Source: Cyclobacteriaceae bacterium (lineage in GTDB: Bacteria; Bacteroidota; Bacteroidia; Cytophagales; Cyclobacteriaceae). Taken from it: a stretch of 40,624 nucleotides of DNA. The DNA lies in contig JAEUUE010000121.1 in NCBI GenBank assembly GCA_016787605.1, positions 1 to 40,624 on the forward strand, in the 5' to 3' direction. Below are positions 32,249-39,120 of this stretch, one piece after another (the stretch's first letter is position 1; each line of letters starts with the position of its first letter). A program made the position numbers and the translations under genes. Below the pieces are notes generated by a model. That model had not been told where the DNA came from. It saw only the letters and a list, made by a program, of their open reading frames with translations, and did no database searches.

Positions 32249-33727
32249 CTAGAACACAATATCCTTGTACTGGCCATTCACACAACTCCTGCAGGATAGC
32301 CTGCCGGAAAGTGCGCCCGGCTTCAGGGTCGACTTGCCCATCAGCATGCGCACGCACTCCTGGATGCCTTCCGTAATCGAAGGATGCGGGTGCACGCACT
32401 CGGCCAGCTCTTCAATGCCACGATTCATGGAAATCAGCACAGCCACCGCCTGGATGGCGCTGGAGGCGTGATTCCCCACGACCTTCATCCCAAGTATCTT
32501 CATGTCGCTGTCGTTGGTCACCAGCAACTTGATGAAGCCCTGTGTGTTTCGCTTGGCGATCGCCCGCGGGATGGTACTGTATTCCAGGGTAACTACTTTG
32601 TAATCCAGCCCTCGCTCCCGAGCATGGATCTCATTCATGCCGACCCCTGCCACTTCAGGGCTCAGGAACATGATGGTACTGATATTTTCGTAGACCAGCT
32701 TTCGCTCCGGCTTGCCAAACATGCGCTCCACAGCATACCGGCCTTCCAACTCGCCCACATTGACCAGCGAAATGTCTGCCGTGAGGTCGCCGATGGCAAA
32801 GATGTTGGGCACGTTGGTTTGCGTGTCGGTGTTCTCAATGCCCCGCTTGGAGATGTGTATCCCCACCTTATCCTCCCATAAGTCCTCCAGGTTGGGAATC
32901 CTGCCGACGGAAACCAGCGCTTTTTCGACATTGAATATTTGCCGGGTGCTGTCGGTGTACTCCAGTTCATACTCCACGCGGCCGTTCACCTTTTCCATGC
33001 GGACGAGGCGTGAATTGCGATGGATGAGCATCCCATTGTTTTCCATGTTCCGCTCAATGATGCGCACGACATCTTCATCTTCAAAGGGAAGAATCCGGTC
33101 GCCTTTGTCGATGAGATGGACTTTGGTCTTGCCGAAACCACTGAAGATGGTGGCGTACTCGCAGCCGATCACCCCGGCTCCCACGATCACCATGCTCTCC
33201 GGGAAATCGGTCATGTCTTCGATCCCCTCGCTGGTCATCACGATCTTCTCGTCGATGGGCAGTTCCGGGAGATAGCGCGGCCGGCTGCCAGTTGCCAGCA
33301 CGACATAGTCCGCCCAGACATCTTCCGTGTGCGCCCCGTTGGTAATCCGGATGGTATGGGAATCCAGCAGTCTCGCTTCGCCTTTTCTGAATTCAAACTG
33401 GTGACCAGGCGATGCGGAGAGCTTGGCCATCTGCTCCTCGAGGAGCGCCTTTCGTTCGGTAACCGCCCGCCTCACTTCTGCCTGGATCTCGGCATAGTTG
33501 ATGGAGGGCACGGGGATATTGTACCGCTTCAGGCTTTTACGGAAGGCCGACGCTTCCCGTGAAAGCTCCCACCAGGTCTTCGACGACAACGCGCCGTTGG
33601 TTATGCCGGCGCCTCCGACGCGGTTGCGTTCGATAATCAACACCTTCTTCTTAAAATCAAGTCCGCGCATGGCCGCCGCGTATCCGGAAGGGCCAGCGCC
33701 GATCACTACCAAATCGTATCTATTCAT
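32249..33727 (-). CDS. Lipoamide-dehydrogenase-like FAD/NAD oxidoreductase without redox disulfide
   Basis: A 492-residue class I pyridine nucleotide-disulfide oxidoreductase by fold. FAD binding: VVIGAGPSGYAAAMRG (residues about 7-22) and FAIGDLTAD; NAD(P) binding: MVIVGAGVIGCEYATIFSGF. The C-terminal dimerisation domain keeps the general-base motif HPHPSITEG with its His-Glu pair. The redox-active site is altered: the usual GGTCxNxGCxPSK reads GGAGITNGALSSK (residues 38-50), so both cysteines are replaced (G41 and A46). It therefore cannot be a normal dihydrolipoyl dehydrogenase or mercuric reductase; a soluble transhydrogenase-like or quinone-reducing role is possible. The C-terminus carries an extra CxxC (C479, C482). 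No pyruvate or 2-oxoglutarate dehydrogenase genes are nearby. Confidence 0.88.
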   Translation of the reverse strand: MNRYDLVVIGAGPSGYAAAMRGLDFKKKVLIIERNRVGGAGITNGALSSKTWWELSREASAFRKSLKRYNIPVPSINYAEIQAEVRRAVTERKALLEEQMAKLSASPGHQFEFRKGEARLLDSHTIRITNGAHTEDVWADYVVLATGSRPRYLPELPIDEKIVMTSEGIEDMTDFPESMVIVGAGVIGCEYATIFSGFGKTKVHLIDKGDRILPFEDEDVVRIIERNMENNGMLIHRNSRLVRMEKVNGRVEYELEYTDSTRQIFNVEKALVSVGRIPNLEDLWEDKVGIHISKRGIENTDTQTNVPNIFAIGDLTADISLVNVGELEGRYAVERMFGKPERKLVYENISTIMFLSPEVAGVGMNEIHARERGLDYKVVTLEYSTIPRAIAKRNTQGFIKLLVTNDSDMKILGMKVVGNHASSAIQAVAVLISMNRGIEELAECVHPHPSITEGIQECVRMLMGKSTLKPGALSGRLSCRSCVNGQYKDIVF

Positions 33728-33863
33728 GGATTAAAGCGAGTAATCCCTAAATATAGTCACCGGGAGATAACTGAACCTATTTTTAGTCTCCACCGCAGGC
33801 ACGGATGAAACCACAAGCAGGAACCTGGCTGTCTGGCTCCCCAACCATTTGCTATCTTGCGCC

Positions 33864-34445
33864 ATGCTTGAACAACTGGACACCTGGGACAAGCAAGCCC
33901 TCCTCTTTCTTAACGGGTTCCATGCCGACGTGCTGGACCCGGTGGTGTTCTACGCAACGAGGACGGATTTCTGGATACCGCTTTATGTGTTCCTGCTGTA
34001 TCTCATTTTCAAGAATTACGGGAAAGCCGGATGGCTGGTTGTCGTGGGCATCGCCGTCTCCATCCTGCTGACCGATCAGATCACCTCCGGCCTGATGAAA
34101 CCCTATTTTGAGCGCCTTCGGCCGTCGCAAGATCCGGAACTGGAAGGGATGCTGCACCTGGTCAACGGTTACCGGGGAGGACTCTACGGGTTTGCCTCCA
34201 GCCACGCCGCCAACACGACCGGTATCGCGCTCTTCGTCTTCATGCTTTTTAGGGGAACGTACCGCTCCATCGGCTGGATGTTCGGATGGGCCGCCATCAT
34301 GTGCTATACGCGCATCTATCTCGGGGTGCACTATCCGGGCGACATCCTGGCGGGAATTGCCGTGGGGTTGGCCGGAGGATACACGGCCTTCAAATTCTAC
34401 GAGTGGCTGAAAAGACGATACAACAAACCGAAGGCCGAAGCCTAG
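33864..34445 (+). CDS. PAP2-family membrane phosphatase
   Basis: A 193-residue membrane phosphatase of the PAP2 (type 2 phosphatidic acid phosphatase) family; members dephosphorylate lipid phosphates such as undecaprenyl pyrophosphate or phosphatidylglycerol phosphate. All three catalytic motifs are present: KPYFERLRP (KX6RP), GFASSHAANT (SSH in place of PSGH) and TRIYLGVHYPGD (SRX5HX3D type). Four to five hydrophobic helices surround them. The start MLEQLDTWDKQALLF at 33864 is chosen over an ATG five codons upstream. The 136 bp before it (33728-33863) separates divergent genes; it holds a minus-strand TATATTTA box at 33748-33755 without a clear -33 partner. The stop is one base from that of the convergent gene. 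Confidence 0.92.
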   Translation: MLEQLDTWDKQALLFLNGFHADVLDPVVFYATRTDFWIPLYVFLLYLIFKNYGKAGWLVVVGIAVSILLTDQITSGLMKPYFERLRPSQDPELEGMLHLVNGYRGGLYGFASSHAANTTGIALFVFMLFRGTYRSIGWMFGWAAIMCYTRIYLGVHYPGDILAGIAVGLAGGYTAFKFYEWLKRRYNKPKAEA

Positions 34446-34446
34446 G

Positions 34447-34935
34447 CTACTTCTTGCCGAAGAGCCTGTTGAATACCCCGCTGATACTTCCCACGGTGGT
34501 CTTCGTTGGAGGCAACATAGAAGAAATATCCAACTGATTATCGCCCGTCATGCCACGCAACATATGTTGCAGGTCGAAATCGATGTCATGGGGATCGTTG
34601 GTCTTCTTGATAACCTGGGCCATGACCTGCGGCACAATCTGGTCGGCCACGCCCTTCGCGACGTCAGGTGCCAGGTTAAACTTGGAGGCCAAATTACGCG
34701 TTACCGTATCGACAATAGAAGCAATGACCGGGCTTGGATGCTTTTTCACGCCCGTCTGAAAAAGAGAGATCACCTGGTCCATATGGCCTTGGGTGACCTG
34801 GCTCTTGATTCCGTTAAAAATCTGGTTGGTGACTTCCTTGATCGCCGCATTGTTCAGCTGGTCAGGGATAGCCCGGTTTTGCAGGATGGATTGCTGAGCA
34901 TTCTGCTCAACAAGCTTCAGTAGTTGATCCAACAT
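34447..34935 (-). CDS. Conserved helical protein of unknown function
   Basis: A 162-residue soluble protein, predicted mainly alpha-helical, with no signal peptide or membrane helix. The N-terminal part (MLDQLLKLVEQNAQQSILQN, then NNAAIKEVTNQIFNGIKSQV) and the middle (IVDTVTRNLASKFNLAPDVA followed by KGVADQIVPQVMAQVIKK) recall DUF937-like proteins, but I am not certain of the family. The C-terminal third is polar and low in complexity. The start at 34935 is chosen over an ATG nine codons earlier. It is convergent with the PAP2 gene, with a single base between the stop codons. Confidence 0.75.
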   Translation of the reverse strand: MLDQLLKLVEQNAQQSILQNRAIPDQLNNAAIKEVTNQIFNGIKSQVTQGHMDQVISLFQTGVKKHPSPVIASIVDTVTRNLASKFNLAPDVAKGVADQIVPQVMAQVIKKTNDPHDIDFDLQHMLRGMTGDNQLDISSMLPPTKTTVGSISGVFNRLFGKK

Positions 34936-35069
34936 CTTCGTATCCTCTGTTTGTCGGTGCAAAGTAACAGCAACCGAGTGGCTTTATTTTTACAATCTTG
35001 GACTAATTCTTACATGGAATTCCCGCGGGGCCACAACCCGAAGCCAATCACTCAAGGCGAGGGTCATCT

Positions 35070-35669
35070 TTAAGCGACCTTGGACTGACCGCTCAGCAAC
35101 CGCTGGATGTACTTGCCCAGGATGTCAAATTCGAGGTTAACCCGGCCGCCCAGCCGGGCCGTTCCCAGGTTCGTATGGGTATAGGTAAACGGGATGATGG
35201 CTACGGAGAAAGAATTTGGCGTACAATTGAAACAGGTCAGGCTGATGCCGTTCACGCAGACAGAACCCTTCTCAACCGTAAGGAAGGCCCCGCCGGCCGG
35301 GTGCTCAAAATCGAAGCGCCAGCTCCCCTTTTCGTCATGGATGGCCTTAATCACCGCGGTGGTATCGACGTGCCCCTGGACAATATGACCATCGAAGCGG
35401 CCGGAGGCGGGCATACTGCGCTCCAGGTTAACGGGATCGCCCGACTTCAGGTCGCCAAGGTTGGACTTTACGAGTGTCTCCTGGACTGCCGTCACCCAAT
35501 GACCTCCCGGTTCGAGCCGGGTTACGGTAAGACAAACCCCGTTGTGGCTCAGGCTTTGGTCCACACGCAACTCGTGACTGATCGGACTTTCGACTAAAAA
35601 ATGGCGATTGGTGCCTTCGGCTTCCATTCGCCTGACTACACCCATCGCCTCAACAATACCCGTGAACAT
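35070..35669 (-). CDS. ribE: Riboflavin synthase alpha subunit
   Basis: Riboflavin synthase dismutates two 6,7-dimethyl-8-ribityllumazine molecules to riboflavin. The 199-residue protein begins with the invariant MFTGIVEAMG and shows the internal duplication of the family: SLSHNGVCLTVTRLE in the first barrel and KGSVCVNGISLTCFN in the second, with GHIVQGHVDTTAVIK at the junction. A longer frame from 35921 is rejected, because it places unrelated sequence before MFTGIVE and overlaps the upstream gene. It starts 11 bp after the stop of the M20 gene, so it is probably co-transcribed with it. No FMN riboswitch (RFN element) is recognisable upstream, and no other rib genes are adjacent. The 134 bp between its stop region and the gene ending at 34935 hold nothing notable. 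Confidence 0.95.
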   Translation of the reverse strand: MFTGIVEAMGVVRRMEAEGTNRHFLVESPISHELRVDQSLSHNGVCLTVTRLEPGGHWVTAVQETLVKSNLGDLKSGDPVNLERSMPASGRFDGHIVQGHVDTTAVIKAIHDEKGSWRFDFEHPAGGAFLTVEKGSVCVNGISLTCFNCTPNSFSVAIIPFTYTHTNLGTARLGGRVNLEFDILGKYIQRLLSGQSKVA

Positions 35670-35680
35670 CGGCTGACAAA

Positions 35681-37324
35681 CTATTTCTTCTGATTCAACT
35701 TCATGACCGCCTCTTTCTGGTCGGGACGAACCGTGGGATACACAATGCCCAGCTGATCGAGGTACGACTTGTACTTGGCCGGGTTGTAGTACAGCGGCTT
35801 CAGTTTCGGGGCATACTCGGTCATGATCTTTTGGTTGAGGTAGATGGCCGGCTGGTCTTTCTCCCCGATCAACGGGATGTACTTCTGATCCCTGGTCTGC
35901 TCCGTACGGTAGTACTCCCATGCGTTCTTAATGATTTCGGGCTTCAGCAGCATGTCGAGCAAGGTCATCACTTCGGCCTTGGCGCCATACACGATTCCCT
36001 TGTGGGCAATGGGCGTGGCCATGGAGATGGCATTTGACCAATGGTGGCCCGGCAGCCCCGGGATATTCGAAGGATAGCGCAACACCACCGTAGGCAACGA
36101 CCAGCTGATATCCGCGATATCGTCGGAGCCACCACCCATGGACATTAACTGTCTGCCCATGACGTTGACTGAACCCACGGGAGCCGGCAATCCGATCGTG
36201 TCAATTTTGGTTGCCAGGCCATCCGCCTTGGGTGCTTTCAACTCAAGTTGGGTAGCCTTAGCCAGGAGCTGATCTTCTTCCGACCATTTCGGCAGACCGA
36301 CCTTCTTCATGTTCTCATACATCGCCTCGGCAATCGGCTTGTTGAAGTGACCCGGCCATGCGGAGCCAAGAACCTCGTAGGTGAACTTGGTATCGGTCAT
36401 CATGGCTGCTCCTTCGGCGATCTTCACCCCGATATCGAAGAGTTTCTTGATGTCGGGATAGGTGCGCTCACGGAAATAATACCAGACGGCAGCTTTTGAC
36501 GGCACCACGTTGGGCTGGTCGCCGCCGTCCGGGATGACGTAATGCGAACGTTGCGTTAGTTCCAGGTGCTCGCGGCGGAAGTTCCAACCAATGTTCATCA
36601 ACTCGACGGCATCGAGAGCCGAGCGGCCGCGCCAGGGGGCACCTGCGGCGTGAGCGGCGGCCCCTTCGAATGTGAAGCGAACACTCACCAGCCCGTTGCT
36701 GCCGGCGTCGCCGTAACCCACGCCGAGGTTATTGGCCACGTGGGTGAAGATGCAGGCGTCAACGTCTTTAAAGTATCCCGCGCGGACGTAGTAGGCTTTC
36801 GTACCCACGAGTTCCTCTGCAATACCGGGCCAAAGCATGATGGTTCCGGAGATCTTCTCCCGCTCCATGATTTTCTTGAGGGCTATCGCGGATATGATAT
36901 TCAACGCCTGGCCGGAATTATGGCCTTCCCCGTGACCGGGAGCCCCGTCAACGATGGGATCATGATAGGCTACGCCGGGTTTTTGCGAGGCCTTGGGAAT
37001 GCAGTCCACATCGGAACCCAGTGCAATCACCGGCTTGCCGCTGCCCCAGGTGGCGATCCATGCCGTGGGAATGCCGGCCACGCCTTTTTGGACTTTGAAG
37101 CCTTGCTTTTCGAGCAGGTTGGTCAGGTAGGTAAATGTCTCATATTCCTGGAAACCCAGCTCCGCAAAGCTGAACAGCATATCGTTGATCTGCTGGCCAA
37201 GGGCCGCGTTCTTCTCCACTTCCTGGGCCGCTTCAGCCTTAAGCTGTTCGAGCTTCTGGACTTCGGGCTGAGCCATCAGCAATGAGGTGGCCAGGAAACA
37301 GAGGGCAGTGCATAGGTACTTCAT
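35681..37324 (-). CDS. Secreted M20-family amidohydrolase (AbgB-like)
   Basis: This 547-residue metallo-amidohydrolase has a signal peptide (MKYLCTALCFLATSLLMAQP), so it should work in the periplasm. M20D-type motifs are visible: VIALGSDVDCIP, DGAPGHGEGHNSGQALNIIS with metal-binding histidines, MLWPGIAEELVGTKAYYVRA with the catalytic Glu pair, the dimerisation/lid domain after SVRFTFEGAAAHAAGAPWRG, and SMGGGSDDIADISW late in the protein. The closest known relatives by motif are p-aminobenzoyl-glutamate hydrolase subunit B and aminoacylases, which cleave amide-linked acyl groups from amino acids. The real substrate is unknown. A promoter with correct spacing lies upstream, and ribE follows in the same transcript. 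Confidence 0.9.
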   Translation of the reverse strand: MKYLCTALCFLATSLLMAQPEVQKLEQLKAEAAQEVEKNAALGQQINDMLFSFAELGFQEYETFTYLTNLLEKQGFKVQKGVAGIPTAWIATWGSGKPVIALGSDVDCIPKASQKPGVAYHDPIVDGAPGHGEGHNSGQALNIISAIALKKIMEREKISGTIMLWPGIAEELVGTKAYYVRAGYFKDVDACIFTHVANNLGVGYGDAGSNGLVSVRFTFEGAAAHAAGAPWRGRSALDAVELMNIGWNFRREHLELTQRSHYVIPDGGDQPNVVPSKAAVWYYFRERTYPDIKKLFDIGVKIAEGAAMMTDTKFTYEVLGSAWPGHFNKPIAEAMYENMKKVGLPKWSEEDQLLAKATQLELKAPKADGLATKIDTIGLPAPVGSVNVMGRQLMSMGGGSDDIADISWSLPTVVLRYPSNIPGLPGHHWSNAISMATPIAHKGIVYGAKAEVMTLLDMLLKPEIIKNAWEYYRTEQTRDQKYIPLIGEKDQPAIYLNQKIMTEYAPKLKPLYYNPAKYKSYLDQLGIVYPTVRPDQKEAVMKLNQKK

Positions 37325-37343
37325 AGCGGGATAGGTTTATACG

Positions 37344-37373
37344 GAAATATAGGAATTAAACGACCCCGGCCAA
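37344..37373 (-). promoter_or_regulatory. Putative promoter of the M20 amidohydrolase-ribE operon
   Basis: On the minus strand TTG (37373-37371) is followed after 19 bp by TATATTTC (37351-37344), seven of eight bases of the Bacteroidota -7 box at canonical spacing. The ATG lies 19 bases downstream at 37324. Confidence 0.5.
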
Positions 37374-37407
37374 GGCCATTTTCCGCGAATGGAGGGGTTT
37401 TCCACAC

Positions 37408-37441
37408 TTTTTGGTTCATAATATAAACTTATTTATGTTTG
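37408..37441 (+). promoter_or_regulatory. Canonical Bacteroidota promoter with overlapping operator
   Basis: TTTTTG (37408-37413), a 20-bp spacer and TATGTTTG (37434-37441) match the -33/-7 consensus exactly, with the ATG 17 bases downstream. An imperfect palindrome ATAAAC-TT-ATTTAT (37423-37436) lies in the spacer and overlaps the -7 box; the same arrangement recurs before the gene at 38374. Confidence 0.78.
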
Positions 37442-37458
37442 CATCGTAAACACATCCC

Positions 37459-38037
37459 ATGGAAACCAACGACGACCGGCTTAGTGCACAGCAAAGCCTG
37501 ACACTGATCGAATCGATGATCCGCCAGGCCAAAGGCAAGGCGAGCGGCAACAGCTTCTACTTCCTGCTCTGGGGATGGGTGATTGCCGTCTGCAATTTCG
37601 GCATGTACTACCTGATGAAGTTCTCTCCCTACCCCAACTATGCGCCGGCGGTGTGGATGCTCACCATCCCGGCGTGGGTGGTCACCATGATCTACGGTGC
37701 GCGGCAAGGGCGTTCACAAGGTATCATTTCACACCTTGATCAGGTCAACAAGTGGTTGTGGATTGCCATGGCCATCACCATCACACCGGCGTGGTTGTTC
37801 GGTGAGAAGATCAACTGGATGGTAAATGCCATCATCCTCATGCCGGTGGGTGCGGCCACCTTCGTGTCGGGGGTCATCCTCAAGTTTCTTCCGTTGCGCC
37901 TTGGCGGCATCGTATTCTGGGCAGCCGGGATCCTCTGTTACTTCCTGGATCCGGTAGACCAGTACCTGGTGGGTGGATTTGCGATCATCCTCGGCTACCT
38001 CTTCCCCGGCTACCTCCTTCGTTCAAGCCGCGAGTAA
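37459..38037 (+). CDS. Multi-pass membrane protein of unknown function
   Basis: A 192-residue protein with a short cytosolic N-terminus (SAQQSLTLIESMIRQAKGKA) and five to six hydrophobic helices, including FYFLLWGWVIAVCNFGMYYL, YAPAVWMLTIPAWVVTMIYG, WIAMAITITPAWLFG, AIILMPVGAATFVSGVILKF and GFAIILGYLFPGYLL. I do not recognise a named family. It is co-transcribed with the small winged-helix regulator 4 bp downstream, a pairing common for membrane proteins with self-regulating operons. It has a strong consensus promoter with an operator-like palindrome. Confidence 0.8.
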   Translation: METNDDRLSAQQSLTLIESMIRQAKGKASGNSFYFLLWGWVIAVCNFGMYYLMKFSPYPNYAPAVWMLTIPAWVVTMIYGARQGRSQGIISHLDQVNKWLWIAMAITITPAWLFGEKINWMVNAIILMPVGAATFVSGVILKFLPLRLGGIVFWAAGILCYFLDPVDQYLVGGFAIILGYLFPGYLLRSSRE

Positions 38038-38041
38038 GTCT

Positions 38042-38323
38042 ATGCTGAAGGAACTCGATCCGCTGCTGCATTCTCAACTCCGCCTGGGCGTGATGTCACT
38101 GCTCATGGGCGCCGAGTCGGCCGAGTTTACGTTTCTGAAAGAAAAGACCAACGCGACGGCCGGCAACCTGAGTGTCCAACTGGACAAACTCTCCGAAGCG
38201 GGCTACATCACGATCGAAAAGACGTTCCGTGGAAAGAAACCCCTCACCCGCTGCCGCATCACCCGCAAGGGGATCAAGGCCTTTGAAGAATATGTCCAGG
38301 CCCTGAAAGGCTATATCAAGTAA
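38042..38323 (+). CDS. Small winged-helix transcriptional regulator
   Basis: A 93-residue DNA-binding protein made of a single winged helix: LDPLLHSQLRLGVMSLLMGA, FTFLKEKTNATAGNLSVQLD (with the recognition helix), KLSEAGYITIEKTFRGKKPL, then TRCRITRKGIKAFEEYVQAL as the C-terminal dimerisation helix. The pattern fits the HTH_34/MarR-ArsR-like family of one-domain regulators. The start MLKELDPLLH at 38042 is preferred to an ATG 69 bases upstream inside the preceding gene. It is probably an autorepressor acting on the palindromes at 37423-37436 and 38357-38370; this is inferred from position and repeat similarity. Confidence 0.88.
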   Translation: MLKELDPLLHSQLRLGVMSLLMGAESAEFTFLKEKTNATAGNLSVQLDKLSEAGYITIEKTFRGKKPLTRCRITRKGIKAFEEYVQALKGYIK

Positions 38324-38339
38324 CCCACTCTTTTTTTTG

Positions 38340-38370
38340 TTCATATAGTTTATAACATAAACCAGTTTAT
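38340..38370 (+). promoter_or_regulatory. Operator-like palindromes upstream of the TPR/TonB receptor genes
   Basis: GTTTAT-AAC-ATAAAC-CA-GTTTAT occupies 38348-38370: three alternating half sites. The segment ATAAAC-CA-GTTTAT (38357-38370) is a perfect inverted repeat with the same 2-bp spacer as the site at 37423-37436. It follows TTCATA (38340-38345), which also follows the T-tract at 37415. A T-run ending in G (38331-38339) could be a -33 element, but no good -7 box is seen. The ATG is at 38374, four bases after the last half site. Confidence 0.65.
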
Positions 38371-38373
38371 ATC

Positions 38374-39120
38374 ATGAGAATCACAACCACACTCACCTTG
38401 TGCCTGGTGGCCTTCTTCGCCCTCGGGCAAGACGCAACCGACGAACGCATGTATCGTGCCTACCTCGCTCCGCAGAAAGCCACCGATGCCTGGAAGCAGG
38501 CGATCGCCGACCGGCAGGCAGCCGTGCAGTCCGATCCCAAAAACAGCCAGGCGGTATTTCAACTTGCCCTGGCTCAATTCGGGCTGCTCAGCGCCACCAT
38601 GCGCTTTCGCGATGAAGACCTCTTCGACGAGTACTACGAGGCCACGGTAGACAATCTCAAGTCGCTGACCGCTGCCTGCAAATCCTGGGGAGATCCGCAC
38701 GCCCTGCTCTCCGCCGTCTACGGGCTCAAAATGGGGTACAGTCCCATGCAGGGCATGTTCCTCGGTTCGAAAAGTAACTCGCTCACCGAACGCGCGAAGA
38801 AACTCAGCCCACAGTCACCGCTGGTATGGAAGGTGTATGCCAACTCAAAGTTCTTCACGCCGGAGATGTGGGGCGGCGACCTCGTCGAAGCCCTTGAAGC
38901 CTACGAAGCGTGCATCCGGTTCTACGAATCCAACCCGCCGCAACTGAAGTTCAACTGGATGTACCTCGATGCACTCGCCTTCCAGGGACAAGCGTACCTC
39001 AAGAACGGCGACACCGGGAAGGCTATCGCGTCCTACGAGAAGGCGCTTCAGGCGGAACCGAATTTTGGCTGGGTGCGCGACGTGCTGTTGCCGGCGGCCA
39101 GGAAACAGGCGAGCCGATGA
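38374..39120 (+). CDS. Secreted TPR-type protein
   Basis: A 248-residue protein with a signal peptide (MRITTTLTLCLVAFFALGQD), so it should be periplasmic. The body is alpha-helical, with weak TPR-like repeats: SDPKNSQAVFQLALAQFGLL, SPQSPLVWKVYANSKFFTPE, EALEAYEACIRFYESNPPQL and a clear final repeat DALAFQGQAYLKNGDTGKAI-ASYEKALQAEPNFGW. No enzymatic motif is seen. Its TGA overlaps the ATG of the TonB-dependent receptor by 4 nt, so the two are translationally coupled and probably work together at the envelope. Confidence 0.85.
   Translation: MRITTTLTLCLVAFFALGQDATDERMYRAYLAPQKATDAWKQAIADRQAAVQSDPKNSQAVFQLALAQFGLLSATMRFRDEDLFDEYYEATVDNLKSLTAACKSWGDPHALLSAVYGLKMGYSPMQGMFLGSKSNSLTERAKKLSPQSPLVWKVYANSKFFTPEMWGGDLVEALEAYEACIRFYESNPPQLKFNWMYLDALAFQGQAYLKNGDTGKAIASYEKALQAEPNFGWVRDVLLPAARKQASR

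Noticed and set aside
35670-35680. FMN riboswitch controlling ribE
   Set aside because: Only 11 bp separate ribE from the upstream gene, and no RFN-element sequence is seen there or upstream of the M20 gene.
35670-35921. N-terminal extension of riboflavin synthase to an ATG at 35921
   Set aside because: The family begins at MFTGIVEAMG, and the added residues are antisense-like sequence overlapping the upstream M20 gene.
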